Notes under the pieces: generated by a model
Database searches by the model: none
The model's input: only the letters and a program-made list of their open reading frames with translations
What the model was told of the DNA's origin: nothing
NCBI RefSeq assembly: GCF_030053835.1
Contig: NZ_CP125655.1
Coordinates: forward strand, 1 to 64,000
Source: Cellulomonas sp. ES6
GTDB taxonomy: Bacteria; Actinomycetota; Actinomycetes; Actinomycetales; Cellulomonadaceae
DNA length: 64,000 nucleotides
Reading direction: 5' to 3'
Shown: positions 17,946 to 25,854 of the stretch, piece by piece
How positions within the stretch are numbered: position 1 is the stretch's first letter
Layout: each line of letters opens with the position of its first letter
Program-made: the position numbers and the translations under genes

Positions 17946-18916
17946 CACGCGCCTCCTTCCTGCGGGGCGTCGTCCTGCTCGGTCGGGCGCCCGGTGAGGG
18001 CGAGGAACACGTCGTCGAGGGTCGGCCTGCGCAGGCCCACGTCCTCGAGGCGGACGTCCTGGGCGTCGAGGCGGCGCAGCGCCTCCCCGAGCACCTCGGG
18101 GCCGCCGGACACCGGCATGACGAACGACCGGCGGGACTCGTCGACGGCGGGGGCCCCGACGCCCAGCGGGGCGAGGGCCTCGGTGACGTCGGCGAGCCGG
18201 GCGGCGTCGGCGACGGTGAGCTCGAGGCGCTCGCCGCCGACCTGGCGCTTGAGCTGGTCCGCGGTGCCCTGCGCGATGATCCGCCCGTGGTCGATCACGA
18301 CGATCTCGTCGGCGAGCATGTCGGCCTCCTCGAGGTACTGCGTGGTGAGCAGCAGGGTGGTGCCCCCGGCCACGAGCTGCTGGATGACCTCCCACATGTC
18401 GGTGCGGCCGCGGGGGTCCAGGCCCGTGGTCGGCTCGTCGAGGAAGATGACCGGCGGGTCGGCCACCAGGGCGCCGGCGAGGTCGAGCCGCCGCCGCATG
18501 CCGCCGGAGTACGTGCGCGTGGGACGGTCGGCGGCGTCCTCCAGGCGGAACGACGCGAGCAGCTCGCGCGCCCGGGCCCGGGCCCGTCGCGCGCCGAGGT
18601 GGTAGAGGCGCCCGATCATCTCGAGGTTCTCGTACCCCGAGAGGTACTCGTCGACCGCGGCGTACTGCCCCGACAGCCCGATGCGGCGACGGACCTCCGC
18701 CGGGCGGGCCAGGACGTCGACGCCCATGACGTGCGCGGTCCCGCTGTCCGGGCGCAGCAGCGTCGACAGGATCCGCACGATGGTGGTCTTGCCGGCCCCG
18801 TTCGGGCCGAGCAGACCGAGCACGGTGCCGGCCGGCACCGTGAGGTCCACGCCGTCCAGGGCGGTGACGCCCTTGTAGCGCTTCGCGAGCCCGCGGGCCT
18901 CGATCGCCTGTTCCAT
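17945..18916 (-). CDS. ABC exporter ATPase (DrrA-like)
   Basis: ATP-binding subunit of 323 residues: Walker A GLLGPNGAGKTT, signature YSGGMRRRLDLAGAL, Walker B FLDEPTTGLDP, then the DrrA-type C-terminal regulatory domain ending in LRRPTLDDVFLALTGR. ATG 18916 is preceded by TACGCT six bases upstream, so the mRNA is probably leaderless. A dyad CGTAG-N7-CTACG overlaps this -10, suggesting direct regulation. The two-component genes lie just upstream on the same strand. Confidence 0.93.
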   Translation of the reverse strand: MEQAIEARGLAKRYKGVTALDGVDLTVPAGTVLGLLGPNGAGKTTIVRILSTLLRPDSGTAHVMGVDVLARPAEVRRRIGLSGQYAAVDEYLSGYENLEMIGRLYHLGARRARARARELLASFRLEDAADRPTRTYSGGMRRRLDLAGALVADPPVIFLDEPTTGLDPRGRTDMWEVIQQLVAGGTTLLLTTQYLEEADMLADEIVVIDHGRIIAQGTADQLKRQVGGERLELTVADAARLADVTEALAPLGVGAPAVDESRRSFVMPVSGGPEVLGEALRRLDAQDVRLEDVGLRRPTLDDVFLALTGRPTEQDDAPQEGGA

Positions 18917-18922
18917 GGTGCG

Positions 18923-18941
18923 AGCGTAGATGTGACCTACG
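18923..18941 (-). promoter_or_regulatory. drrA-like promoter with operator dyad
   Basis: On the minus strand TACGCT (18928-18923) is the -10, six bases from ATG 18916. The dyad CGTAG-N7-CTACG at 18925-18941 overlaps it. A regulator bound here would cover the -10, which favours repression; the neighbouring NarL-type response regulator is one possible binder. Confidence 0.5.
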
Positions 18942-18954
18942 ACACACCAGAAGA

Positions 18955-19653
18955 TCAGCGGGGAAGATCGCCGCCCGGCACCACCAGGCCCGACTCGTAC
19001 GCGAGCACCACGAGCTGCGTCCGCGAGGTCGTGCCGGTCTTCGCGAGCAGGCCGTGGACGTGCGCCTTGACCGTGGCGACGGCCAGGCCGAGCTCGTCCG
19101 CGGCCTCCTGGTTCGACCGCCCGCGCGCCACGGCCAGCAGCACGTCCCGCTCGCGCGGGCTCAGGCCGCCGGGCCCCGACGGGTCGGTCGCCGCCTGCGG
19201 GCGGGAGCGGCCCCAGCGCCGCCACTGCTCGAGCACCAGGGGAGCGATCGCCGGGTCGAGCACCGAGCCGCCCTGGTGCACCCGCCGGACCGCCGTGACC
19301 AGCGCCGCCGGGTCCGTGTCCTTGAGCAGGAACCCGTCCGCGCCGGCGTGCAGCGCCCGGGTGACGTACTCCTCGTCGTCGAACGTCGTGAGCACGAGCA
19401 CCCGCACGGCGTCGAGCGCGGGGTCGGCGCGCAGCCGCCGGGTCGCCTCGATCCCGTCGAGCACCGGCATGCGGATGTCCATGAGCACGACGGCGGGGCG
19501 GTGCCGGGCGGCGAGCTCGACGGCCTGCGCGCCGTCGGCGGCCTCCGCGACGGTCGTCAGCCCGGGCTCGTGGTCGATGATCAGCCGCAGGCCGAAGCGG
19601 ATCATCGCCTGGTCGTCCGCCACGAGCACGCGGACCTCGGGGGCGTCGGTCAC
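18955..19653 (-). CDS. NarL/LuxR-family response regulator
   Basis: Protein of 232 residues. The receiver domain has the acidic pair in VLVADDQAMIRFGLRL, the phosphoacceptor Asp in VVLMDIRMPVLDG (near residue 55) and Lys in FLLKDTDP. The output domain is a LuxR-type helix-turn-helix (GLSPRERDVLLAVARGRSNQEAADELG). GTG overlaps the kinase stop (GTGA), so both are made together. It probably acts on the DrrAB-like exporter downstream, judged from position only. Confidence 0.93.
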   Translation of the reverse strand: MTDAPEVRVLVADDQAMIRFGLRLIIDHEPGLTTVAEAADGAQAVELAARHRPAVVLMDIRMPVLDGIEATRRLRADPALDAVRVLVLTTFDDEEYVTRALHAGADGFLLKDTDPAALVTAVRRVHQGGSVLDPAIAPLVLEQWRRWGRSRPQAATDPSGPGGLSPRERDVLLAVARGRSNQEAADELGLAVATVKAHVHGLLAKTGTTSRTQLVVLAYESGLVVPGGDLPR

Positions 19654-20879
19654 GGCACCGGCACCTCCAGGGCGACGACCCAGCCGCGCCCGGCAGGACC
19701 TGCCGGACCCGCCGCCAGGGTCCCGCCGCACGCCGCCGCGCGCTCGCGCATGTGGACGACCCCGTTGCCGCCGCCCCCGGTGCTCCCGGTGCCCCCGGTG
19801 CCGGCGCGCGCCGGACCGTCGTCCTCGACCCGCAGCGCGAGGCGGCCCGGGCGGCCGCTCAGCTCGACCCGGGCGCGGGCGGCGTCCGAGTGCACCAGCA
19901 CGTTCGTCAGCGCCTCCTGCGCGACGCGGACCACCGCCAGCCCGACCTCCGGCGGGCACGGCGGCAGCGGGTCGGGCAGCACCGCCTCGACCGCCAGGCC
20001 CGACCCCCGCACGCGCTCGAGCACGTCCTGCAGCTCCGTCAGCCCCGGCAGGGGGGACAGCGGGACGTCCGGCCGGTCCGCGGCCCGCAGCACGCGCACG
20101 ACCGACCGCATCGCGGTCAGCGCCTCCTTGCCGGCCGGCGCGATCCACCGCACCGCGTCCCGGTACTCCTCGGGGTGGCGGTCGCCGACGCGGTCCGCGG
20201 CCTGGGCCCGCACCACGATCGCGCTGACGTGGTGCGCGACGACGTCGTGCAGCTCCCGGGCGATGCGGGTGCGCTCGGCCCGGACCGCGGCCCGCTCGCG
20301 CTCCGCCTGCAGGGCGTGCAGCTCGGCGTTGCGGAGCTCGAGCGAGCGGGTGGTGGCCGCCAGCCGACCCGCCACGGTGCCGAGCGTCGTCGCCGCGAGG
20401 ACGAGCAGCACCAGCAGCAGCGTGTCCGAGGGATCGCCGAGCGCGGGGTTCGCAGGCCCCGCCGCCCCGGACAGCAGCAGGCGGAGGTTGTCGGTCCCCG
20501 TCGCGAGCACCGCGGTCGCGGCCGCCCCCGCCGCCCCGGCGAGCACCGGGTGCACCGCCCGGGCGCGCGTCGCCGCGTAGGCCGCCACGAGGAGGGGCGC
20601 CGCGTGCAGGTCGGCCTGCACCGTGGCCCCGTAGGTCAGCACCGCGTAGCCGAGCGGGTAGACGAGGACCGTCAGCCACAGCCCGGCCGCCGGGGCCGCG
20701 CGGCGCAGCGCCAGCGGTGCCGCCAGGCCGACGCCGGCCCACAGGTGCGCCTCCTGCCAGCGCGGGCTCCACAGCCCGGTGCGCGCGAGCAGGGTGACCG
20801 CGAGCGTCCACCCCAGCAGCACGCCGAGCGCGACGAGGCCGTCGACGAGCGCGGCGTGACGGTGGTCGGTCCCGGGCAT
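19650..20879 (-). CDS. Sensor histidine kinase (HisKA_3 type)
   Basis: Kinase of 409 residues with four to five N-terminal membrane segments (residues about 15-165), a short coiled coil, the phosphoacceptor motif RIARELHDVVAHHVSAIVV near residue 210, and a HATPase domain with N-box EALTNVLVHSD and G-box VEDDGPAR. There is no sizeable extracytoplasmic loop, as in intramembrane-sensing kinases that respond to cell-envelope drugs. ATG 20879 lies six bases after TAGGCT, so the transcript is probably leaderless. Confidence 0.92.
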   Translation of the reverse strand: MPGTDHRHAALVDGLVALGVLLGWTLAVTLLARTGLWSPRWQEAHLWAGVGLAAPLALRRAAPAAGLWLTVLVYPLGYAVLTYGATVQADLHAAPLLVAAYAATRARAVHPVLAGAAGAAATAVLATGTDNLRLLLSGAAGPANPALGDPSDTLLLVLLVLAATTLGTVAGRLAATTRSLELRNAELHALQAERERAAVRAERTRIARELHDVVAHHVSAIVVRAQAADRVGDRHPEEYRDAVRWIAPAGKEALTAMRSVVRVLRAADRPDVPLSPLPGLTELQDVLERVRGSGLAVEAVLPDPLPPCPPEVGLAVVRVAQEALTNVLVHSDAARARVELSGRPGRLALRVEDDGPARAGTGGTGSTGGGGNGVVHMRERAAACGGTLAAGPAGPAGRGWVVALEVPVP

Positions 20880-20885
20880 GCGGCG

Positions 20886-20891
20886 AGCCTA
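20886..20891 (-). promoter_or_regulatory. -10 of leaderless histidine kinase mRNA
   Basis: TAGGCT on the minus strand ends six bases before ATG 20879. No ribosome site lies in between. Confidence 0.55.
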
Positions 20892-21084
20892 GGGCGGCGG
20901 CTCCGGCCGGGGCGTCAGCGGCTGGGCGGATCGTGCGAGGGCCGGCACCACCCTCGGGTGGAGGTCCGCGGTGCGGCGTCGGACCTGGAGCGGACGCCCA
21001 CCACCTGAGGGCGGTCCGGTGCGGCCGCGGCGATCGACCCGGCGTCCGACGCCCCGCGGGGGTGGTCGCGGGGACGGTGGAGGC

Positions 21085-21828
21085 ATGACGACGACCCGCC
21101 GGCCCGACCGGCTCACGGCAGACCCCGACCGCACGAGCCCGGCACCCGCGGGCGTGCGGGGTGCGGACGTCGGGCACGCGGACGCACGCGGCACCCGCGG
21201 GCGCCGGCCCGGCGGCCACGGCGGCGGGGCGTGGCGGCGGTGGGGCGTCGTGGCGCTGCTCGTGCTCGCGGCCGGCGCCTGGGCGGTGCAGGGCGTGGAC
21301 CTGTCCGCGGCCGCCGACCGGCTCCTGTCCGGCGCGGCGCGCGGCCCGGGCACGCCGACGGGCACCGTCCCCGCGTCCGAGCCGCCCCGCGCGTCCGACC
21401 CGGCCGGCGCGGGCGATCCGGCCGGTGAGGGTGATCCGGCCGGTGCGGGCGATGCCGGCGGCCTCGACCCCGAGCTGCAGCGACGGCTCGACGCCGCCGT
21501 CGCCGCCGCGGCGGCCGACGGGATCGAGCTGACCTTGACGTCCGGCCGCCGCACCCCGGAGGAGCAGCAGCGGCTCGTCGACCAGGCGGTGGAGCGCTAC
21601 GGCGTCCCCGAGGCGTACCGCTGGGTGCTGCCGCCGGACCGGTCCGCCCACGTCCAGGGGCTGGCTGTCGACGTGGGCCCGACCGACGGTGCGCTGTGGC
21701 TGGGGGAGCACGGCGAGGAGCTCGGGCTGTGCCGCACGTACGCCAACGAGATGTGGCACTTCGAGATGCTCCCCGACGGCGCCACCACGTGCCCCGAGCA
21801 ACGCCCGGACTCGTCGTGGGCCTGGTGA
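21085..21828 (+). CDS. VanY-like D-alanyl-D-alanine carboxypeptidase
   Basis: A 247-residue secreted or membrane-anchored peptidase. A cytoplasmic Arg/Pro-rich N-terminus is followed by one membrane helix near residues 58-75 (WGVVALLVLAAGAWAVQG), a Gly/Asp/Pro repeat linker, and a zinc-peptidase M15B domain with TLTSGRRTPEEQQRL, the zinc ligands in SAHVQGLAVDVGP and EMWHFEM. Such enzymes trim the terminal D-Ala of peptidoglycan stems. ATG 21085 has a GGAGG site. It is divergent from the histidine kinase, which may sense the same envelope stress. Confidence 0.9.
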   Translation: MTTTRRPDRLTADPDRTSPAPAGVRGADVGHADARGTRGRRPGGHGGGAWRRWGVVALLVLAAGAWAVQGVDLSAAADRLLSGAARGPGTPTGTVPASEPPRASDPAGAGDPAGEGDPAGAGDAGGLDPELQRRLDAAVAAAAADGIELTLTSGRRTPEEQQRLVDQAVERYGVPEAYRWVLPPDRSAHVQGLAVDVGPTDGALWLGEHGEELGLCRTYANEMWHFEMLPDGATTCPEQRPDSSWAW

Positions 21829-21846
21829 GCGGGCACGCCGGGGCGG

Positions 21847-22503
21847 CTACAGCGCCGCGAGGCCGTCGCCGAGGATCTTCCCGCCGATCAGGAGCAGGAC
21901 CGCCGCGGTGAGGACCGCGCTGTGCCGTGTCATGAGGTCGCGGACCCGGGTCAGCACCGGCTCGGCCCGCGCCCCCGCCACGGCGTGGGCCGCGACCGCG
22001 GCGAGGACGCTCGCCGACCCGAGCAGCACGAACACGCCGCCGGAGGCGACGACGGCGTCCGGGGCGACCTCCTGCACCGTGGCCGCGGCGGACGCGGTGA
22101 GCGCGATGTTCTTCGGGTTGGCGCCGCCCAGCGCCGCGCCCAGTCCCAGCGTCCGGGCGGGTGCCGGGTCGTCGAAGGCCGACAGCCAGCCCGGGGCGTC
22201 GGGCGTCCCGGACCCGCGCGCCGCGACGACCTTCCGCACGGCGAGCACGACGAGCGCGGCACCGAGCAGCACCCGGAGCCACGCGACGGCGCGGGGCCCG
22301 CCGTCCACCGACTCCACGCCGCCGACGACGAGGAGCGCGACCGCGGTCAGGGCGCCCAGCCCCACGACCCAGCCGGCGAGGAACAGCCACCCCGACGTGC
22401 GAGCCCGCGGGCCGGTCAGCAGCAGCGTCGTCGCCACCAGCGGGAACGGGCTCAGGGCGACGGCGAGCGCCACGGGCAGGAACGAGCCGATCGCGTCGAG
22501 CAC
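21847..22503 (-). CDS. GAP-family (LysE superfamily) membrane protein
   Basis: Six-helix membrane protein of 218 residues. The start PVALAVALSPFPLVATTLLL and the central GGANPKNIALTASAAATVQ match the GAP/Sap family in the LysE transporter superfamily; mycobacterial members help export glycopeptidolipids. Substrate here is unknown. GTG 22503 has a GGAGG site. It follows ctaA on the same strand with a 19-base gap, so it may be transcribed with it. Confidence 0.8.
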   Translation of the reverse strand: MLDAIGSFLPVALAVALSPFPLVATTLLLTGPRARTSGWLFLAGWVVGLGALTAVALLVVGGVESVDGGPRAVAWLRVLLGAALVVLAVRKVVAARGSGTPDAPGWLSAFDDPAPARTLGLGAALGGANPKNIALTASAAATVQEVAPDAVVASGGVFVLLGSASVLAAVAAHAVAGARAEPVLTRVRDLMTRHSAVLTAAVLLLIGGKILGDGLAAL

Positions 22504-22522
22504 GGCGGCCTCCGGGGACGGG

Positions 22523-23509
22523 TCAGGCGGGGGGTGCCGCCGGCGCGGTCGCCGCCGGGGCGGTCGCGCCGGGGGCGTCGACGTCCCGGGTGCGGAACGT
22601 CAGCAGGTAGCGGGTGGTGCCGGCCGCGAGCAGCGCGGCGCCGAGCATGTGCAGCAGGACGAGCAGCACCGGCAGGTCGGTCGCGACCTGCACGTACCCG
22701 ATGAGCCCCTGGAGGGCGACCAGCGCGACCATCACCCGGCCGCGGCGGCGCAGCACCTGCGGCCCGCGGCGGTTGAGCACGAGCAGCGCCACCAGCACGG
22801 CGACGAACAGCCACACCGAGGCGGCGTGCACGCGGGCCATCAGGTAGGGGTCGACCGCGAACCGGTACCCGACCTCCTCGTCGCCGGAGTGCGGGCCGGC
22901 GCCGGTCGTGACGGCGCCGAGCACCAGCACGACCGCCAGCAGCACCGCCAGGACCGGGACGAGCGCCCGGGCCGCAGGGGGCACGACGGGCACCGGCGCC
23001 CCGTCGCCCTCGCGCCCGCGGTGGACGAGCAGCGTGGACAGCACCACGAGCAGCATCGACACCAGGAAGTGCAGGCTCACCCAGGCCGGGTGCAGGTGCA
23101 GCAGCACGATGACCCCGCCGATGACCGCCTGTGCCGCGACGCCGAGCAGCGGCGCGAAGCCCAGCAGCCGGTACGAGCGGGCGCGCCGGCGGTCCGGCCA
23201 GACGACGAGGATCACCAGCACGGCCAGCACCGAGAGGACACCCGTCAGGGTGCGATTCCCGAACTCCACGAACCGGTGGTAGGTCGCGGCCTCGTGGAAC
23301 ACCGGCGCGAACTGCCCGGGCTCGCACTGCGGCCACGTCGAGCAGCCCAGTCCGGACCCGGTGAGCCGCACGGCGCCGCCCGTGACGACGATGCCGATCT
23401 GCCCGACCAGGTTCGCCACGAGCACCGGGTGCGCCAGCCGCTCGCGCCAGCCGGCCGACCGGGTCGGTGCGGGGCGGGGCGCGGGCACGGCGGCGACGTC
23501 GGAGCTCAC
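22523..23509 (-). CDS. ctaA: Heme A synthase (CtaA/Cox15)
   Basis: Membrane enzyme of 328 residues with eight predicted helices that oxidises heme O to heme A for aa3-type cytochrome oxidase. Visible family motifs are GGAVRLTGSGLGCSTWPQC (with the Cys pair region CSTWPQC) , VEFGNRTLTG with heme-ligand His nearby (TYHRFVEFGNR) and LHLHPAWVSLHF. GTG 23509 lies seven bases after TAGGCT and so is probably leaderless. In mycobacteria ctaA is also beside an ABC transporter pair and the suf cluster (Rv1456c-Rv1466), the same order as here. Confidence 0.95.
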   Translation of the reverse strand: MSSDVAAVPAPRPAPTRSAGWRERLAHPVLVANLVGQIGIVVTGGAVRLTGSGLGCSTWPQCEPGQFAPVFHEAATYHRFVEFGNRTLTGVLSVLAVLVILVVWPDRRRARSYRLLGFAPLLGVAAQAVIGGVIVLLHLHPAWVSLHFLVSMLLVVLSTLLVHRGREGDGAPVPVVPPAARALVPVLAVLLAVVLVLGAVTTGAGPHSGDEEVGYRFAVDPYLMARVHAASVWLFVAVLVALLVLNRRGPQVLRRRGRVMVALVALQGLIGYVQVATDLPVLLVLLHMLGAALLAAGTTRYLLTFRTRDVDAPGATAPAATAPAAPPA

Positions 23510-23516
23510 GGGGGCC

Positions 23517-23522
23517 AGCCTA
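23517..23522 (-). promoter_or_regulatory. -10 of leaderless ctaA mRNA
   Basis: TAGGCT on the minus strand, seven bases before GTG 23509. Confidence 0.5.
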
Positions 23523-23719
23523 CGGTCGCGGCAGGACCCGCGGGTGCGCGTCGCGCGAGTCCTTGCTCACGCCCGCGGCCGCGCCGCTCCGGCCCGCCCA
23601 CGTCCCTCCGCGCCTCCTTGCCGAGCCCGTCCTCGTCCGACCGAGCCCGCCCGCCTCGCTCGCTCGCCCCCGCGTGCATGCGTGCGGGAGCCCGCCCGCG
23701 TCGCTCGCCGGCGCAGGCG

Positions 23720-23783
23720 CGTCGAGAGTGCAGCAGATGCGGGGTTCCAGCGCCCGAAGCCCGCATCTACTGCACTCTCGACG
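23720..23783. repeat. Long palindrome P2 (24-bp arms)
   Basis: Arms 23720-23743 and 23760-23783 pair at 23 of 24 positions; the single mismatch becomes a G-U pair in RNA. The loop is 16 bases. The arms carry CGAGAGTGCAG at the outside and GATGCGGG at the inside. The outer word resembles the pair at 49.5-49.8 kb (CGAGAGTCCAGG). There is no T-run after it. Confidence 0.9.
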
Positions 23784-23895
23784 GGCTAGGGGGGGTGGGG
23801 GCAGGGGCGGACGCGACGGACGGGGCGGTCGGGCGGATAGGCCCGGTCCGGGGGAGGTCCGGGTGCGCTCGGGTGCGCTCGTCCGCTCGGGCGCG

Positions 23896-24696
23896 TCAGT
23901 CCCAGCGGAACCAGCGCCGGACGGCCGCGGCCAGCAGCAGCGCCCAGACCGCCAGCGCCGCGAGCGGGGCCGCGGGGAAGCCGCCGTCGACCAGGGACGT
24001 GCGCAGCGCCTCGCCGAGGGCGCCCGGCGGCAACCAGCGGGCCACCGACGCCCAGCCGTCGGGCAGCTCGGCGACGGGCAGCACGACACCCCCGACCACG
24101 GCGAGCACCACGAGCAGCAGGTTCGCCACCGCGAGGACCGCCTCCGCGCGCAGCGTCCCGGCGAGCAGCAGCGCGAGCGCGGTGAACGCCGCGACGCCCA
24201 GCAGCAGGGCCAGCGCGGCGGGGGCGAGGCCGGCGGGGTCGGGGCGCCAGCCGAGGACGAGCGCCGTGGCGCCGACGACGAGCACCTGCAGCGCCGCGAC
24301 GGCGAGCACGGCGAGCACCTTGCCGGCGAGCAGGCCGCCGCGTCCGAGCGGCGTCGTGGCGAGCAGGCGCAGGACGCCGTTGCGCCGGTCGAACGCCGTC
24401 GCGATCGCCTGCGAGGTCAGCGACCCCGCCATCACGGCCAGGCCGAGCACCCCGGGCGTGACGACGTCGAGCCGCGCAGCGCCCCCGGTGTCGAGCTCGA
24501 CGAACGACGACCGCCCCAGGGCGACGAGCGCCACCACGGGGATGACGAGCGTGACGAGCAGCTGCTCGCCGTTGCGGAGCACGGCCAGCGTCTCGAACCG
24601 CGCCTGCGCGAGCACGCGGCGTGCGGCGGGCGCCGCGCGGTCCGGTGCGTCCGGCGCGGGTGCTGAGGCGCGGGCGTCCGGCGTGGTCGCGGTCAT
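23896..24696 (-). CDS. ABC-2 type permease
   Basis: Permease of 266 residues with six membrane helices; the ABC-2 pattern RRNGVLRLLATTPLGRGGLL and VVLPVAELPDGWASVARWLP can be seen. ATG 24696 overlaps the stop of the ATPase gene by 4 bases. An equivalent ATPase/permease pair lies between ctaA and sufR in mycobacteria (Rv1458c/Rv1457c). Its substrate is unknown; a link to heme or oxidase assembly rests on context only. Confidence 0.88.
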   Translation of the reverse strand: MTATTPDARASAPAPDAPDRAAPAARRVLAQARFETLAVLRNGEQLLVTLVIPVVALVALGRSSFVELDTGGAARLDVVTPGVLGLAVMAGSLTSQAIATAFDRRNGVLRLLATTPLGRGGLLAGKVLAVLAVAALQVLVVGATALVLGWRPDPAGLAPAALALLLGVAAFTALALLLAGTLRAEAVLAVANLLLVVLAVVGGVVLPVAELPDGWASVARWLPPGALGEALRTSLVDGGFPAAPLAALAVWALLLAAAVRRWFRWD

Positions 24697-25694
24697 CGCA
24701 GGGTCCGTCCGGTGAGGTCCAGGAACACGTCCTCGAGCGTGCGCCGCCCGACGTCCACGTGGGCGAGCAGCACGTCGCGGTCGGCGCACCACGCGGCGAG
24801 GGCCGCGAGCAGCCGGGGGTCGGCGGGGGCGTCCACGACGTACGCGCCGGGTCCCGTCTCCCGCACGACCGGGCGGCGCGCGTCCGCCGCGCCCGCCGTG
24901 CCGCCCGCGCCCGCCGCGTCCGCCGTGCCCGCCGCGCCGCCCGCCGCCAGCGCCCGGCCGAGGTCGTCGACGGGCAACCCGGGCGTGGCCCGGAACGTCA
25001 GGGTCGACCCGTCGGCACCCGCGAGGAGGTCCGGGACGGAGCCGCGGGCGATGACCCGACCGTGGTCGACTACGGCGACCTCGTCGGCCAGCGCCTCCGC
25101 CTCGTCCATGAGGTGCGTGGTGAGCAGGACGGCCACCCCGTCGGCCCGCAGCTCGGCCACGAGGTCCCACACGGCGCGGCGGGCCTGCGGGTCCATGCCG
25201 GCGGACGGCTCGTCGAGGAACACGACGTCGGGCCGGCCGACGACGGCGGTCGCGAGCGCGAGCCGCTGGCGCTGCCCGCCGGACAGCCGCCGGACGGTGG
25301 TGCGGGCGAACGGGTGCAGGCCGAGGCGGTCGGCGAGCTCGCCGACGTCCCGCGGGTCGGCGTACATCGCGGCGACGTGCCGCAGCACGCCGAGCGCGGG
25401 GACGCCGGTCGGCAGGCCGGCGTCCTGGAGCATCACCCCGACGCGGGGCCGCAGGGCGCGCGCGTCGGCGACCGGATCGAGCCCCAGCACCCGGACCGCG
25501 CCGCCGTCGGGCGTGCGCAGCCCCTCGCAGCACTCGACGGTGGTGGTCTTGCCGGCACCGTTCGGGCCGAGCACGGCCGTCACCCGTCCGGGTGCGGCCT
25601 GCAGGTCGAGGCCGTCGACGACCGCCCGGCCGTCGTACCGCTTGACGAGCCCGCGGACCTCGACGGCGAGCGGGGTGGGAGTCGGGCCGAGCAC
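24693..25694 (-). CDS. ABC exporter ATPase (CcmA/DrrA type)
   Basis: ATPase of 333 residues with Walker A AVLGPNGAGKTTT, signature RLSGGQRQRLALATAV, Walker B FLDEPSAGMDP and a C-terminal regulatory extension ending RTLEDVFLDLTGRTLR. An Ala/Gly-rich stretch near residues 250-275 (TADAAGAGGTAGAADA) is an insertion unlike the rest. GTG 25694 is chosen because TACACT lies six bases upstream on the minus strand; the open frame runs further but without a promoter or ribosome site. Divergent from sufR. Confidence 0.92.
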   Translation of the reverse strand: MLGPTPTPLAVEVRGLVKRYDGRAVVDGLDLQAAPGRVTAVLGPNGAGKTTTVECCEGLRTPDGGAVRVLGLDPVADARALRPRVGVMLQDAGLPTGVPALGVLRHVAAMYADPRDVGELADRLGLHPFARTTVRRLSGGQRQRLALATAVVGRPDVVFLDEPSAGMDPQARRAVWDLVAELRADGVAVLLTTHLMDEAEALADEVAVVDHGRVIARGSVPDLLAGADGSTLTFRATPGLPVDDLGRALAAGGAAGTADAAGAGGTAGAADARRPVVRETGPGAYVVDAPADPRLLAALAAWCADRDVLLAHVDVGRRTLEDVFLDLTGRTLR

Positions 25695-25700
25695 CCCGCG

Positions 25701-25706
25701 AGTGTA
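25701..25706 (-). promoter_or_regulatory. -10 of leaderless ABC ATPase mRNA
   Basis: TACACT on the minus strand ends six bases before GTG 25694, fixing that start. Confidence 0.55.
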
Positions 25707-25737
25707 GGTGCCGTGCCCGGTGTGAGGCAGACCTTGC

Positions 25738-25773
25738 TTGCGGGGACTGAATTCGGCAACAAAGATGTTGCCG
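25738..25773 (+). promoter_or_regulatory. sufR promoter and SufR operator palindrome
   Basis: A perfect 7-bp dyad CGGCAAC-N6-GTTGCCG occupies 25754-25773. It overlaps a candidate -10 (AAAGAT, 25761-25766) that is 17 bases from a candidate -35 (TTGCGG, 25738-25743). Operator over the -10 fits known SufR autorepression when the Fe-S cluster is present. The divergent ABC ATPase promoter ends only about 30 bases away, so it could also respond. Confidence 0.65.
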
Positions 25774-25854
25774 ATATCGGATGCCCTCGTGGCGTCCTGG
25801 CGTGCCTCCCGGGGACCGCCGTCAGCCGCGCAGCAGCGAACCGGAGGAGGGTGC

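Larger units (their letters stand above)
23510..23895. other. 386-bp gap with palindrome and G-tracts
   Basis: No gene is seen. The gap holds the ctaA -10, a low-complexity CG-rich stretch with CGCTCGCT repeats (about 23640-23715), the 24-bp-arm palindrome at 23720-23783 and a run of G-tracts at 23789-23807 that could fold as a G-quadruplex. It lies downstream of the ABC exporter operon and upstream of ctaA, both on the minus strand. Confidence 0.7.

Noticed and set aside
23640..23715. CGCTCGCT-rich stretch as a coding region
   Set aside because: Open frames exist but translate to Arg/Pro/Ala runs without domains, and they cross the palindrome.
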